Below are positions 9,416 through 18,299 of a stretch of DNA of 55,142 nucleotides, in pieces; within the stretch, counting starts at the first letter, position 1; each line of letters opens with the position of its first letter. Below the pieces are notes generated by a model. It saw only the letters and a list, made by a program, of their open reading frames with translations, did no database searches and had not been told where the DNA came from. Origin of the DNA: an uncultured Propionibacteriaceae bacterium. Lineage in GTDB: Bacteria; Actinomycetota; Actinomycetes; Propionibacteriales; Propionibacteriaceae. The stretch lies in assembly GCA_937965785.1 (NCBI GenBank), contig CALCKT010000005.1, positions 1 through 55,142 on the forward strand, written 5' to 3'. The position numbers were made by a program, and so were the translations under genes.

Positions 9416-10435
9416 ATGCCGGCAACGCTGAGGGACGTCGCCGCCCACGCCGGAGTGTCACTTCGAACGGTGACTAACGTCCTCAGCGGCTACAAACATG
9501 TGAGCGAGAACACCCGCCAACGCGTCCACGCATCCATTGAGGAACTCGGCTACCGGCCCAACCCAGTTGCACAGACGCTCCGCACCGGACGCACCGGCGT
9601 CCTCGCCCTCATCGTTCCCGAAATCGACGTGCCCTATTTCTCCGAACTCGCGCGCCATGTGATCGACGCCGCCGCGGCGGTCGGCTACCGGGTGATGATC
9701 GATCACACCGGACACAATCAGGAACGGGAGCGCGAACTGCTGACAAGCACAGATCGCGGGATGCTGTTCGACGGGATCCTGTTCTGCCCCCTGGTCACCA
9801 GGGCCGAGCTCGACCAGATGAACGGCCGGACTTCGATGCCACTCGTCCTGCTAGGCGAGCACGAGTTCGACGGCCGCTACGATCACGTCGCCATCGACAA
9901 CATCCAGGCAGCCCACGACGCCACGCGTCACCTGCTCGATCTGGGACGTACCCGCATCGCTGCCATAGGCCCACAACCCAATGAGACCTTCACCACGCCT
10001 CGGCAACGCACCATCGGCTACGAGATAGCACTCCGGGAAGTCGGCATCACCCCCGACCCAGCCCTCGTCCAGCCCGCCACCCACTATCGACGCGCGGACG
10101 GCTACCATGCCACCAGGGCCCTGCTCGCCGCCGACCGCTCCCCCGACGCCATCTTCTGCTACTCCGACCCGCTCGCCATGGGAGCCCTTCGCGCGGCCCA
10201 CGACCTCGGACTCCGCGTCCCTGATGACATCGCCATCATCGGCATCGACAACATCGAAGAAGGCCGCTACTCCCTGCCCTCCCTCAGCACCGTGTCACTC
10301 GACACCCGACACATCGCCCACGAAGCCGTCAGCCACATCACCGCCCGTATCGACAACCCTGACACCCCCGCCGAAGAAGTCGTCGCCCGCCACACCGTCA
10401 TCCCCCGTGAAAGCACCACCGGCAAAACCGCCTGA
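9416..10435 (+). CDS. LacI-family transcriptional regulator
   Basis: 339 residues starting at ATG 9416 behind GGGGAGG; the longer open frame upstream overlaps the divergent gene and operators and is rejected. Residues 3-23 (TLRDVAAHAGVSLRTVTNVL) are the LacI helix-turn-helix, followed by the hinge helix (NPVAQTLR) and a periplasmic-binding-protein-like sensor domain from about residue 60. It is divergent from the sugar operon. It should repress that operon, and the sialidase-like gene carrying the same site, until a sugar ligand binds. Confidence 0.95.
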   Translation: MPATLRDVAAHAGVSLRTVTNVLSGYKHVSENTRQRVHASIEELGYRPNPVAQTLRTGRTGVLALIVPEIDVPYFSELARHVIDAAAAVGYRVMIDHTGHNQERERELLTSTDRGMLFDGILFCPLVTRAELDQMNGRTSMPLVLLGEHEFDGRYDHVAIDNIQAAHDATRHLLDLGRTRIAAIGPQPNETFTTPRQRTIGYEIALREVGITPDPALVQPATHYRRADGYHATRALLAADRSPDAIFCYSDPLAMGALRAAHDLGLRVPDDIAIIGIDNIEEGRYSLPSLSTVSLDTRHIAHEAVSHITARIDNPDTPAEEVVARHTVIPRESTTGKTA

Positions 10436-10652
10436 GGCCGCAGCTACCAGCCAGAACGACACAACCGGGGCACGAGCCTGTACGACCACCTACCATTGAG
10501 AGAGCGACGCGGACCAAGATCGTGCTTACCGGATTGTCGGGTGTCCGCCATAGACCTGGATTGACTGTAGTCGGTCCCTGGAATCATGGGAAGAGGATGT
10601 GCCCGCGACAACATCTGCCTCGGCCCGGATATCACCTCATCGAGTTGCGATC

Positions 10653-10685
10653 ACCCGGGGCGGCGGCAGGATCGCCGCCCCGGGT
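10653..10685 (-). terminator. terminator of the sialidase-like gene (possibly bidirectional)
   Basis: A perfect 13-bp stem, ACCCGGGGCGGCG with CGCCGCCCCGGGT, and a 7-nt loop lie 7 bp past the stop codon of the minus-strand gene. The preceding 217 bases (10436-10652), between two converging genes, hold nothing else recognisable. Confidence 0.75.
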
Positions 10686-10692
10686 TCTGCTG

Positions 10693-12999
10693 CTACGGCG
10701 CCGCGGAGATGGCGATGTTGCGCCAACTCGCTGCCGTGTAGTGCGACCGCAGCCCTGGCGCTCCCGCCGCCTGGCAGCCCGCCACCGTCTGCGACAGAGT
10801 GGTCGGGCCGGTCGACAGGTCGCCGGGTTGGGCGGTCACCTGGAACGTGCACCCCTTGACCGAGACCCGGAGGTGGTACCAGGCGCCGGTCGTCACGCCC
10901 CCGGTCACCGGCACGGACGCGATGCCCGTCCAGTTGTTGTTCTGCCGGCCGAGAACGAGTTGGTCGGACGCCTCCTCAAGGCCGATGTAGTAGCCGGAGT
11001 GGGCGTCAGCGCCAACCGCCGGGGTCGTGGTGCGGACCAGCAGGCCCGCCTGGCCGGTGGACTCAAGCCGCACGTCGGCGGCAATGGTGTAGTCCGTCCA
11101 GGACGCGGCCCCGAGCATCGCCTTGGGGCCGGCCACGTCGCTCGCGGTCTGGGACACCAAGCCCGCCGCCGACTGCCAGGTTCCGCCGTACTCGGCGAAC
11201 CTGTTCGGGGTCACCGACACATCCCGCCAGGAGGCGCTGGTGAAGTGTGCACGGAAGCCCGCCATGCCGGCCGTCTGGCAGCCCGATACCGTCTGACTGA
11301 TCACGGTCGCCGACGACGACAGGTCGTCCGGCTGGACAGTAATCTGGAAGGCGCAGCCCTCGACGGCGATCTTCAGGTGGTACCAGACACCGGTGGACAC
11401 CCCGCCGGTCACTGGGGTGGTGGCCAGCGAGGTCCAGTTGCTGTTCTGGCGGCCGAACACCAACTCGTCCGAGGCCGACTCGATCCCGATGTAGTACCCG
11501 GAGTGCGCATCCGAACCCACGTCGGGGTCGGTGACCCGGACGAGAAGCCCCGCCTGGCCCTCGGAGGTGAGCCGGACATCGGCCTCGAACACGTAGTCCG
11601 CCCACGCCGTCGACCCGAATAGCGCCTTCGCGCCGGCGATACTCGCGGTCTGGGCGAGCGTCCCCGAACCCTTCGTCCACGTCCCACCGTACTCGGCGAA
11701 ACCGGCCTTCGCACTCGACGACAGATCCGGCACCGGGTTGACGTCACCGAGACTGGCCCTACCGATCCGGATCTCGCACTGGTTGCCTGCGCCAGCGATC
11801 CACGTACCGGCCAGGTACAGCAACTCCTGGCCATCCGGGCTGGGCAGAATAGGCGAGGAGTAGCCCGGGCAGGACGGCTCGCCGGGGTTGTAGCCACCGG
11901 TCGGGTCCACGCTGATCGGCGCCGTCAGTTCGTGCCAGGCACCGACGCCGAGGTTCGTGTTGGCAAAGACGACCTTGCCAGACTCGCCCTGCACCGTATA
12001 GTTCCCGGTCGTGCCGGTGCCGACCCGCTGGCCAGACAACAGCACTGTCCCGTTCGGCCCGCCCGCAGAGGTCCAGGTGATGTACGGAGTGTGGAGCAAC
12101 TGCCGACCGTCCGCGGTCTGCACCAACGTGCCCGGATTGCTCGCCATGCCCCAGTTCAGCCCATCGGGACTCGTCTTGAAGTAGACCTGGCAGGCATGGT
12201 CGGCGTCGGTCGCGTCCCGGCACATCTCATAGCTCATCAGAAACGTGTCGTTTGGCAACGCCGCGATCGTCTGCATGCCCGGCCGGGCAAGGTTGTCAGA
12301 CGGGAACGCCACATCAGGCGTGATCGTCGACGTCCACGTCTGGCCGCCGTTTGTGGAAGTGAAATGGCCGATGATCTGGTTGTTGGTCGAGCCATTCGAC
12401 GGCCGCTCGTCGCTGATGAAGCACGCCAGGGTGCCGGACGGCGTCTGCAAGAACCATGGCTCCCAGATCCCGTGCCCGATCGTGTTCGGCTCGCTAGAGG
12501 TCGTCACGCAGTTCGACAGCCAGGTCCACGTCGAGCCGCGGTCGGTGCTTCGAAACACCTCTACCTTCTGCGTGGTGTAGTCGCCGAGCTTCCACGCCGT
12601 GCCAGCCGCAAGGATGTCGCCTGCAGTCAGCCCGCCGGCGGTGTGCGGAACCTCGTACAGCACGGGCGCTTCCAGGTCCCAACCCGAGGTGTGGGACGCC
12701 AGGGTCGACACCTGCGACCAGCTGGTTCCGCCGTTGGTGCTGCGGTAGATCGGCAACACCGTCGGAGAACCCTGGAACCGCTTTGCGAATGTCGCCAGCA
12801 ACGTGTCGTTCACACTGTTGTCGTTGACGACGCGGATCAGCCGCGGGTAGCTCGCATCACCATTGGGGTAGGCCACCAGATTCGGAGAGAAAAGCACATT
12901 GCCATCGGCCACAGCCGAAGCAACAGGTGCTGGTACAGCGACAAGCGTTGCGGCAAGCAGAGCGGTCACAACCGCTCCGCGCACTGATGCACGTAACAC
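10693..12999 (-). CDS. secreted sialidase-fold glycoside hydrolase with two C-terminal repeat domains
   Basis: 768 residues from a GTG at 12999, preceded by AAAGGTGG; the longer open frame to 13089 runs through the operator and lacks a site. A Sec signal peptide (ending PVASA) precedes a six-bladed propeller-like domain with three Asp-box motifs: STNGGTSW, STDRGSTW and STNGGQTW. 'GHGIWEPWF' recalls GH93 exo-arabinanases, whereas the general pattern is GH33-like, so the substrate is uncertain. After about residue 465 two tandem units of about 150 residues (each from FAEYGGTW to SASWRDV or AASWRNI) are near-duplicates with a LamG-like look, probably glycan-binding. An operator upstream places it in the LacI regulon. 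Confidence 0.85.
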   Translation of the reverse strand: MLRASVRGAVVTALLAATLVAVPAPVASAVADGNVLFSPNLVAYPNGDASYPRLIRVVNDNSVNDTLLATFAKRFQGSPTVLPIYRSTNGGTSWSQVSTLASHTSGWDLEAPVLYEVPHTAGGLTAGDILAAGTAWKLGDYTTQKVEVFRSTDRGSTWTWLSNCVTTSSEPNTIGHGIWEPWFLQTPSGTLACFISDERPSNGSTNNQIIGHFTSTNGGQTWTSTITPDVAFPSDNLARPGMQTIAALPNDTFLMSYEMCRDATDADHACQVYFKTSPDGLNWGMASNPGTLVQTADGRQLLHTPYITWTSAGGPNGTVLLSGQRVGTGTTGNYTVQGESGKVVFANTNLGVGAWHELTAPISVDPTGGYNPGEPSCPGYSSPILPSPDGQELLYLAGTWIAGAGNQCEIRIGRASLGDVNPVPDLSSSAKAGFAEYGGTWTKGSGTLAQTASIAGAKALFGSTAWADYVFEADVRLTSEGQAGLLVRVTDPDVGSDAHSGYYIGIESASDELVFGRQNSNWTSLATTPVTGGVSTGVWYHLKIAVEGCAFQITVQPDDLSSSATVISQTVSGCQTAGMAGFRAHFTSASWRDVSVTPNRFAEYGGTWQSAAGLVSQTASDVAGPKAMLGAASWTDYTIAADVRLESTGQAGLLVRTTTPAVGADAHSGYYIGLEEASDQLVLGRQNNNWTGIASVPVTGGVTTGAWYHLRVSVKGCTFQVTAQPGDLSTGPTTLSQTVAGCQAAGAPGLRSHYTAASWRNIAISAAP

Positions 13000-13059
13000 G
13001 ATCCACCTTTCGTTGTCGCGATGCCGACAACGAAGACAGCCGATGCGGCACCGCACCTT

Positions 13060-13075
13060 TTGCCAACGTGAGCAA
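13060..13075. promoter_or_regulatory. LacI-type operator copy 3
   Basis: TTGCCAACGTGAGCAA matches operator copy 1 at 15 of 16 positions. It lies 61-76 bp upstream of the sialidase-like start codon, so it would bring the secreted enzyme under the same regulator as the uptake operon. The rest of 13076-13252 shows no gene. Confidence 0.7.
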
Positions 13076-13252
13076 CACGTTACAGCCACTCAGGCAGTGC
13101 CGTCAATACCGCGAGTTGACTCGTCTAGAACCTTCGCCTGGGCGGGTTTGTTGCTTCACGTGGTTTCTCCGGATGCTGTGTGCTTCGTTGCCTCACGTGA
13201 GGGGGCTCCGCGTCTGGGCATGATCGATCATGGAGTTGACGATTGTCCCGCG

Positions 13253-14518
13253 TCAGGTAGTTGGCAGGGTTTCTTCTTGTTTGAAGGTGGGGATGGTCGC
13301 GCTGGCGCGGCCGAGGTGGACTTCGAGGGGCCGGTTCCAAGCGATGGCTTCGTGAGGGCGCACGGTGTTGTATTCGATGCGGTAGTCCTCGACTCGCTCG
13401 ACGAGTGTGAAGGCGTCGGGGATGTCGTCGAGGAACAGGCGCTCGTATTTCAGTGTCCGAACCCGCGTTCGCGTGACCCGTTCTGTCCCGGCGATCTCAC
13501 TGGCGTGCGGAAATGCCGGAGCTCGGGGTGGCGCATGATGAACAGTTCGAAGTTCAGCGACCGGAACGGGCCGCCGTTGTCGGTCACGCTCGTCAGCACC
13601 GGTGGCAGCTCGCCGGTGTCCTCGTTGACGGGGCAGGTATTGACGAGCGGATGCCCGAACATGCGCTCGTGGTCGGTCAGGGCGAGCTCGATTGCCGTGA
13701 TCGCGTCATGCTGGTTCGCAGTCGGCGAGATATGCCAAGGGTGCTCGTATTTTGAGTACCAGTCCCGGCACCCCGCGATCCGCCAAATCCCACCCGAGGT
13801 GGTCTCGAACTCGGGCAAGATCCAGCTGCCACACCCGGTTCGGGCCGGTCGGGGGCTTCGCGAACACAGCTTTGCGGTCCTTGGCGAGCTCTCGACGCTT
13901 CTTGGTGTATTCCGAGGGCAGGATCAGGTGGTCGTCTCGCAGCAGCCGCAGCACGGCCGCCTGGGAGACCTTGTGACCATCGTGACGGGTCATCGCCCAG
14001 ATCTTCCGGTGACCCCACTCCGGCTTGGCCAACGCATGCTTGGTGACCAAGGTCCGAGCGGCTTGTCTGACCGGCTGCGGCCACCGGCCCTTCGGCGGCT
14101 CAGCCCGCTTCGCTTTGGCCTGCCACCTGCGCCAGGTGCGTTCGGGCATGTCGATCACTCGGCAGAACCTCGCGGTGGACATGCCCGCCTCCACACGGAT
14201 CACTTCGAGGTCCTGGAAGGGCCCAGGCGACCCTCCGTGCTCTTCATTCCACACCCGGATCTCAACCGCAGCCTCACCCAACACCTGAGTCAACTCAGCG
14301 ACCTCGGCCTCAAGCTGCTGCTCCCGGGACGTGGGCTTGGACTTACCCGCCTCAATCCCGGCTCTGCCGCCTTCAAGGAACTGCCGTTTCCAGTTCCCGA
14401 TCACCTGCTCGGAAACCTTCTCCCGACGAGCTGCCTCAGCAATCGAGATCTCACCTTTCAGCACGGACAACACGATGCGGAGCTTCTTCTCCACAGGGAT
14501 CGTCACAGGACGACTCAA
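13253..14518 (-). pseudogene. IS3-family transposase pseudogene
   Basis: It begins at a TTG (MSRPVTIPVEKKLRIVLSVLKGEISIAEAARREK), the N-terminal helix-turn-helix of an IS3-type transposase with OrfA and OrfB fused. The HTH_21-type region (MSTARFCRVIDMPERTWRRW, WGHRKIWAM) and the start of the DDE domain (NRVWQLD) follow. A frameshift near 13815 moves the rest to 'FETTSGGIWRIAG...SVTDNGGPFRS', and a second near 13458 restores 'TLKYERLFLDDIP...NTVRPHEAIAWNRP' to the stop at 13253-13255. The DDE segments are out of frame with one another, so it is inactive. Clear terminal inverted repeats were not found by eye. Confidence 0.85.
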
Positions 14519-15074
14519 AATAACTCAGACCTTTCAGCCAGGGCATTGCATCAGCAACTAACCACCCCTGCCACATAGTCTGACGCGCGACAAAACACCC
14601 CATCCGGCACCCCACAACGGCCCATCCACCCCACACCCCGACCACCCTTCGACCAACTCACCAACCCAACCCTGCGACACGACGCCGGACTCACAGACTC
14701 AGGAAAGAACAGACGCAGCGAATCCGCCCGCTGGAATGGCAGCAGCGACCAAGGCAATGACGACAGCCGGAGAAATGACAGCAACGAGGGTAGAAGCCGG
14801 AACGGACATGGCGGCCAAGGCAACAACGGCACCCACGTCAGCAGCAGCGCTCACCCCGATCAAGCAGCCATCCGCAATAACGCCCATTTCAATCAAGCGG
14901 CCACCCGCACCGGCACCATCAGTCCTGTCGCCGCAACCACTACCCGCAGCAGCATCGACATCACCACCCGCACCGCCGCCACCCAGCTCCCCGACAACCC
15001 AAAAACCCTCCAGGAGGATCTCCCGGAGGGCGACACCCACATTCACGTGGGTGATGTTTCGTGTAAGTCGCTTG
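14519..15074. other. gap between the IS3 remnant and tRNA-Ala; possible gene relic
   Basis: No start-to-stop gene is convincing here. On the plus strand one frame stays open from about 14578 to beyond 15060 with an Asn/Ser/Arg-rich composition (for example 'NGSSDQGNDDSRRNDS') but has no start codon after the IS3 remnant. It may be the 3' end of a gene cut by the element. A 6-bp hairpin (ACCCAC / GTGGGT, about 15040-15057) lies just downstream of the minus-strand tRNA and may terminate it. Confidence 0.3.
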
Positions 15075-15150
15075 TGGTGGAGCTAAGGGGATTCGAACCC
15101 CTGACCTTCTCATTGCGAACGAGACGCGCTACCAGCTGCGCCATAGCCCC
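15075..15150 (-). tRNA. tRNA-Ala(CGC)
   Basis: A 76-nt cloverleaf on the minus strand. The acceptor GGGGCTA pairs with TAGCTCC (one G-U), the D-arm stem is GCGC/GCGC with AGCTGGTA in the loop, and the anticodon loop TTCGCAA gives CGC, which reads the alanine codon GCG. The T-arm is AGGGG-TTCGAAT-CCCCT and CCA is encoded. It lies downstream of the GlpR-like gene on the same strand. Confidence 0.95.
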
Positions 15151-15197
15151 GAGTACCGGACGATGGTAGCACCAGCGTCCGGCAGTGTGGCAAATCG

Positions 15198-15971
15198 TCA
15201 CTGCCCCGCGGCCCGGGGCCAGTGGCTCTCCTCCTCCATGTACCAGTCGGCCGGGGCGGCCCGTCGCGGCTTCGGCCCGTCCAGGCGGTCGGCGGTGGGG
15301 ATGATGACCGTGTTGGTGACGGGGGCCGACAGGTCGATGGTGCGGACGGTCCGCGGCACGAGCGGCTTCGAGACGTAGGTGGGGGCGATCACGGGGATCG
15401 GATCCCACAGCGGGCCGGTCGTCTCGGGTGCGGTCAGGTCGACGGAGAACTCGTGGGAGGTTTCCTCCTCCTCGACGGCTTTCATCATCGAGGTGGACTC
15501 GCCTTCGGTGTAGCCCGCCCTGACCTGGGCGGCCTTCTCGTCGAAACGGCGGTGCATCTGCTTCACACCGGCCCGGGCGGAGACCAGGAACGCCACCAGC
15601 GCGACGACGGGGATCGCTACTGCCCAGCCGGGCACGACGTTGAAGACGCTGAGGCCCAAGCACAGCAGGGTCATCACCCCGAGCACCGTGACCATGCGGC
15701 GCCGCCGCATGGCCGCCGCACGCGCCATCAGACGCAGTTCAGTGAGCTCGGCCCTGCGAGTCAGGGGCGTGGAGACCTCGACGGGAGTCTCGTCCTCGTC
15801 GTAGTCGGTGATGGTGTTCTCGCGCAGGATCCGCATGGAACCGGAGAAACGTTCCGCCGGTTCCCCGTCGAGGGCGTCGATGTCGTCCCTGTGCACCGAC
15901 AGCCAGGGCAGGCCGAAGGCCAGGACGGCCAAGACCAACACACTGATGACAATTCCTGCGAGCACGATCAC
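15198..15971 (-). CDS. GlpR/SepX-like divisome membrane protein (probable)
   Basis: A 257-residue membrane protein. An N-terminal transmembrane helix (MIVLAGIVISVLVLAVLAFGLPWL) leads to an acidic region, then a basic stretch (MARAAAMRRRRM), two closely spaced helices (about 93-110 and 115-133) and a long cytoplasmic tail ending in DWYMEEESHWPRAAGQ. Next to a gephyrin-like (MoeA-like) gene this matches the actinobacterial pairing of GlpR (Corynebacterium) or SepX (Streptomyces), membrane receptors that recruit the gephyrin-like protein to the septum. The assignment rests on topology and neighbourhood rather than on a recognised motif. It lies 70 bp after its partner in a likely operon. Confidence 0.6.
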   Translation of the reverse strand: MIVLAGIVISVLVLAVLAFGLPWLSVHRDDIDALDGEPAERFSGSMRILRENTITDYDEDETPVEVSTPLTRRAELTELRLMARAAAMRRRRMVTVLGVMTLLCLGLSVFNVVPGWAVAIPVVALVAFLVSARAGVKQMHRRFDEKAAQVRAGYTEGESTSMMKAVEEEETSHEFSVDLTAPETTGPLWDPIPVIAPTYVSKPLVPRTVRTIDLSAPVTNTVIIPTADRLDGPKPRRAAPADWYMEEESHWPRAAGQ

Positions 15972-16041
15972 ACGTTAAACAACACCGGCGTAGTTCGCCT
16001 CCGCGGCACGCCGCCGACCCGCCGAGGAGCCTGAAGAAAAC

Positions 16042-17331
16042 TCAGGATTTGTCCAAGAGCCAGCATTGAACGGCTTCTCCGGGACGCACCAGCTCGGTGT
16101 CCTCGTCCAAAACGATCAAAGCGTTTGCGCTACCCAGCTCCGCCATGGCGAAAGGGTCGCTGATCCGGGTGGCGGTGCGTAGCCGCCCGTCGTCAATGAC
16201 CTCGGCACGCAGCAGGTGCCGCTGCCCCCAGATCGAGCGCATCGTGGTCCTGGCTATGGCCCTGACGGTTTTGCGTCGCACGTCGGCGCCCATGAGACGC
16301 CGCAGCAGCGGCCACACGAAAACCTGGAAGGACACGTAGGCCGACACGGGGTTCCCGGGCAGCATCACCATCGGGACGCGTTCCTCGCCGATCAGCCCGA
16401 AGGTCTGGGTGCGTCCCGGTGACATCGCCACCTCGACGGCATCCACCAGCCCCAGTTCCGACATGGCCTCGGCCACCGCCTCGTACTCCTCGCGGCGCCC
16501 CCCGGTGGTGGAGATGACCAGGTCCGCGCGGATCAGCTGATCGGTGATGGCCTGCTTCAGTTCCTGCTTGTCGTTGGAGTGCACGGCCACCCGGAAGACC
16601 GTCGCCCCGGCCGCCCGGGCGGCGGCGGAGATCAGGAACGAGTTGGCATCCGTGGACTCGCCGTAGCCGACGCTCTCCCCCGGTTCCACCAGGTCCGCTC
16701 CGGAGCTGACCACCACCACGCGCGGCCTGGGTCGCACCAGCACCTTGTCTATCCCCGCGGCGGCCAGCATCCCGACGCTGCGGTCGGTGAGCACATCCCC
16801 TTCGGAGAGCAGCCGGTCCCCGACCGCGAGGTGTTCCCCCGCCGCGCGCAGGTACTCGCCCTCCGCCACTTCCTGAATGATCTCGATGCGCTCCCCCACG
16901 ACCGTCGCGTAGGAGTCGGGCAGGACCGCGGTGGCGCCACGCGGAACCACCTCACCGACATCGACGGGCACGGCCTGCCCCACCCCGAGGTGTTCCGTCC
17001 CGGTGACGAGCTGGAGCGACTCCACCAGCTGATCGTTGTCCCACATGTCGGCGGCGCGCACGGCATAACCCGCAACCTTGCTCGTCGAGTTCGGCGGAAC
17101 GTTGATCATGGAGTCGATGTCCTCGCAGATCACCTGGTTCCACGCCTCCAGCACCGACATGCCGAAAGGTTTGAGGGGCTCGACGAGTTCCAGCAGGTAC
17201 TCGACGTGGTCCTGGACACGGCGCAGCCCGTTGAGATCCGGCTCGGGCGGAGGAGGAAGGGTCGGAACGGGGGTCTCCTCCGCGATCTGAGGTTCCTCTT
17301 CCACATGCTTCCTGCGACTGAAAAGCGCCAT
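16042..17331 (-). CDS. glp: gephyrin-like protein Glp (MoeA-family paralogue)
   Basis: 429 residues with MoeA architecture: an N-terminal linker region, the domain carrying 'VPPNSTSKVAGYAVRAAD', a MoCF domain (VVVVSSGADLVEPG, then 'ADLVISTTGG') and the 'VMLPGNPVSAYVSFQVFVWP' motif. Where molybdenum insertases read TTGGVSVGDYD, this reads TTGGRREEYE, so the substrate loop is altered. This fits the Glp group, a MoeA relative recruited to cell division. An extra 55-residue N-terminal segment rich in Pro and Glu is also present. I chose the ATG at 17331 over 17349 because a -10 box lies six bases upstream. No other molybdenum cofactor gene is in the window. Confidence 0.75.
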   Translation of the reverse strand: MALFSRRKHVEEEPQIAEETPVPTLPPPPEPDLNGLRRVQDHVEYLLELVEPLKPFGMSVLEAWNQVICEDIDSMINVPPNSTSKVAGYAVRAADMWDNDQLVESLQLVTGTEHLGVGQAVPVDVGEVVPRGATAVLPDSYATVVGERIEIIQEVAEGEYLRAAGEHLAVGDRLLSEGDVLTDRSVGMLAAAGIDKVLVRPRPRVVVVSSGADLVEPGESVGYGESTDANSFLISAAARAAGATVFRVAVHSNDKQELKQAITDQLIRADLVISTTGGRREEYEAVAEAMSELGLVDAVEVAMSPGRTQTFGLIGEERVPMVMLPGNPVSAYVSFQVFVWPLLRRLMGADVRRKTVRAIARTTMRSIWGQRHLLRAEVIDDGRLRTATRISDPFAMAELGSANALIVLDEDTELVRPGEAVQCWLLDKS

Positions 17332-17348
17332 GTTTCTACGATAGGCCA
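17332..17348. promoter_or_regulatory. bidirectional leaderless promoter core
   Basis: The whole 17-bp gap between two divergent start codons is GTTTCTACGATAGGCCA. It contains TACGAT (17337-17342) on the plus strand, six bases before ATG 17349. It also contains TATCGT on the minus strand (17343-17338), six bases before ATG 17331. Both fit the TANNNT pattern of leaderless actinobacterial promoters, and the two hexamers overlap by five bases. No Shine-Dalgarno sequence can fit. Confidence 0.6.
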
Positions 17349-17924
17349 ATGGATTTCACACATGAGAAGGGCACGCTGCGGGAGACCATCACCGCGCGAC
17401 GCAGCGCACTGGACGAGACCGGCTGGCGGAAACTCGACGCATCCCGCCTCACAGCGCTGCTGGGCCAGCTGCCGGATCCCGGGGTGATCGCCATCTACGC
17501 CTCGCGGCAGAACGAACCCGACACCCTGACCGCCGTCGCGGAGCTGCGCAGGCGGAGCTGGAAAGTGTTGCTCCCGAAGCTGTCCAGGAACCCGGACTGG
17601 GCCTGGGCCACCGACGAGCTCCGCCCCGGCTGGGCGGGCATTCCCGAACCCACCGGCCCCGGTCTGGGAATCGATGCCCTCGGGCAGGCGGATGTGATCG
17701 TGGTGCCGTGCCTGGCGGTTTCCCGGGACGGTTCCCGGCTGGGCATGGGTGGCGGCTGGTACGACCGCGCGCTCCACCACCGCCGGCCCGGGACACCCGT
17801 CTGGGCGCTGGCGAACGCCGACGAGGTGCTGCCGAAGCTACCCAGCGAACCGCACGATCTCCCCGTCGACGCCGTGGTCACGGAGAACGGATTCACTCGT
17901 CTCGGGGTGGGGAGCGTATCCTGA
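17349..17924 (+). CDS. 5-formyltetrahydrofolate cyclo-ligase
   Basis: 191 residues of the 5-FTHF cyclo-ligase family, which uses ATP to convert 5-formyl-THF to 5,10-methenyl-THF and so rescues folate from a dead-end form. The signature is GSRLGMGGGWYDRAL near residues 132-146, and the N-terminal basic helix (LRETITARRSAL) is typical. It probably has a leaderless transcript. FmdB, SAF-domain and MscL genes follow in the same direction, a neighbourhood often conserved in actinobacteria. Confidence 0.93.
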   Translation: MDFTHEKGTLRETITARRSALDETGWRKLDASRLTALLGQLPDPGVIAIYASRQNEPDTLTAVAELRRRSWKVLLPKLSRNPDWAWATDELRPGWAGIPEPTGPGLGIDALGQADVIVVPCLAVSRDGSRLGMGGGWYDRALHHRRPGTPVWALANADEVLPKLPSEPHDLPVDAVVTENGFTRLGVGSVS

Positions 17925-17955
17925 TTCGCGTTTGTCCACCGAAGCGGGAGCGTGA

Positions 17956-18231
17956 ATGCCCACCTATCAGTACCGTTGCACGGTCTGCAGCAAGGAACTC
18001 GAGGCCGTCCAGAAGTTCTCCGACCCTGCCCTGACCACCTGTCCGGCATGCAGTGGCGACCTGCGGAAGGTCTACAGTGCCGTCGGCGTGGTTTTCAAGG
18101 GCTCCGGTTTCTACGCGACGGACTCCCGCAGGTCGACCTCCGCGTCCAAACCGGCCTCCAGCCCGGAGACCAAGACGGATTCGACCCCGGCCCCCGCCAA
18201 GGCAGCGGAAACCGCCAAGGCCGCGTCCTGA
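17956..18231 (+). CDS. FmdB-family zinc ribbon protein
   Basis: 91 residues. The N-terminus PTYQYRCTVC with a second CPAC pair (cysteines 8, 11, 29 and 32) forms the FmdB-type zinc ribbon. 'VYSAVGVVFKGSGFYATD' is the family's conserved continuation. The tail is a low-complexity Ala/Pro/Lys/Ser stretch. The family is named after a methylotroph regulator but its function is unknown. It starts 31 bp after the cyclo-ligase, with GGGAG upstream, and is likely co-transcribed. Confidence 0.9.
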   Translation: MPTYQYRCTVCSKELEAVQKFSDPALTTCPACSGDLRKVYSAVGVVFKGSGFYATDSRRSTSASKPASSPETKTDSTPAPAKAAETAKAAS

Positions 18232-18299
18232 GGGAGACCGCCGCGAATCGGGGTGTGGAAAAGTGACCCGCGGGGGTCGTTTCCTCCCATAACGAGGAT

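Noticed and set aside
14699..15046. A Gly/Ala/Val-rich 115-residue minus-strand frame.
   Set aside because: Low complexity, antisense to another open frame, and no ribosome-binding site; composition explains it.
15043..15663. A 206-residue minus-strand reading frame ending in 'AQLVARLVRNEKVRGSNPLSSTTS'.
   Set aside because: This is the familiar translation of a tRNA gene; the frame crosses tRNA-Ala and the antisense of the GlpR-like gene.
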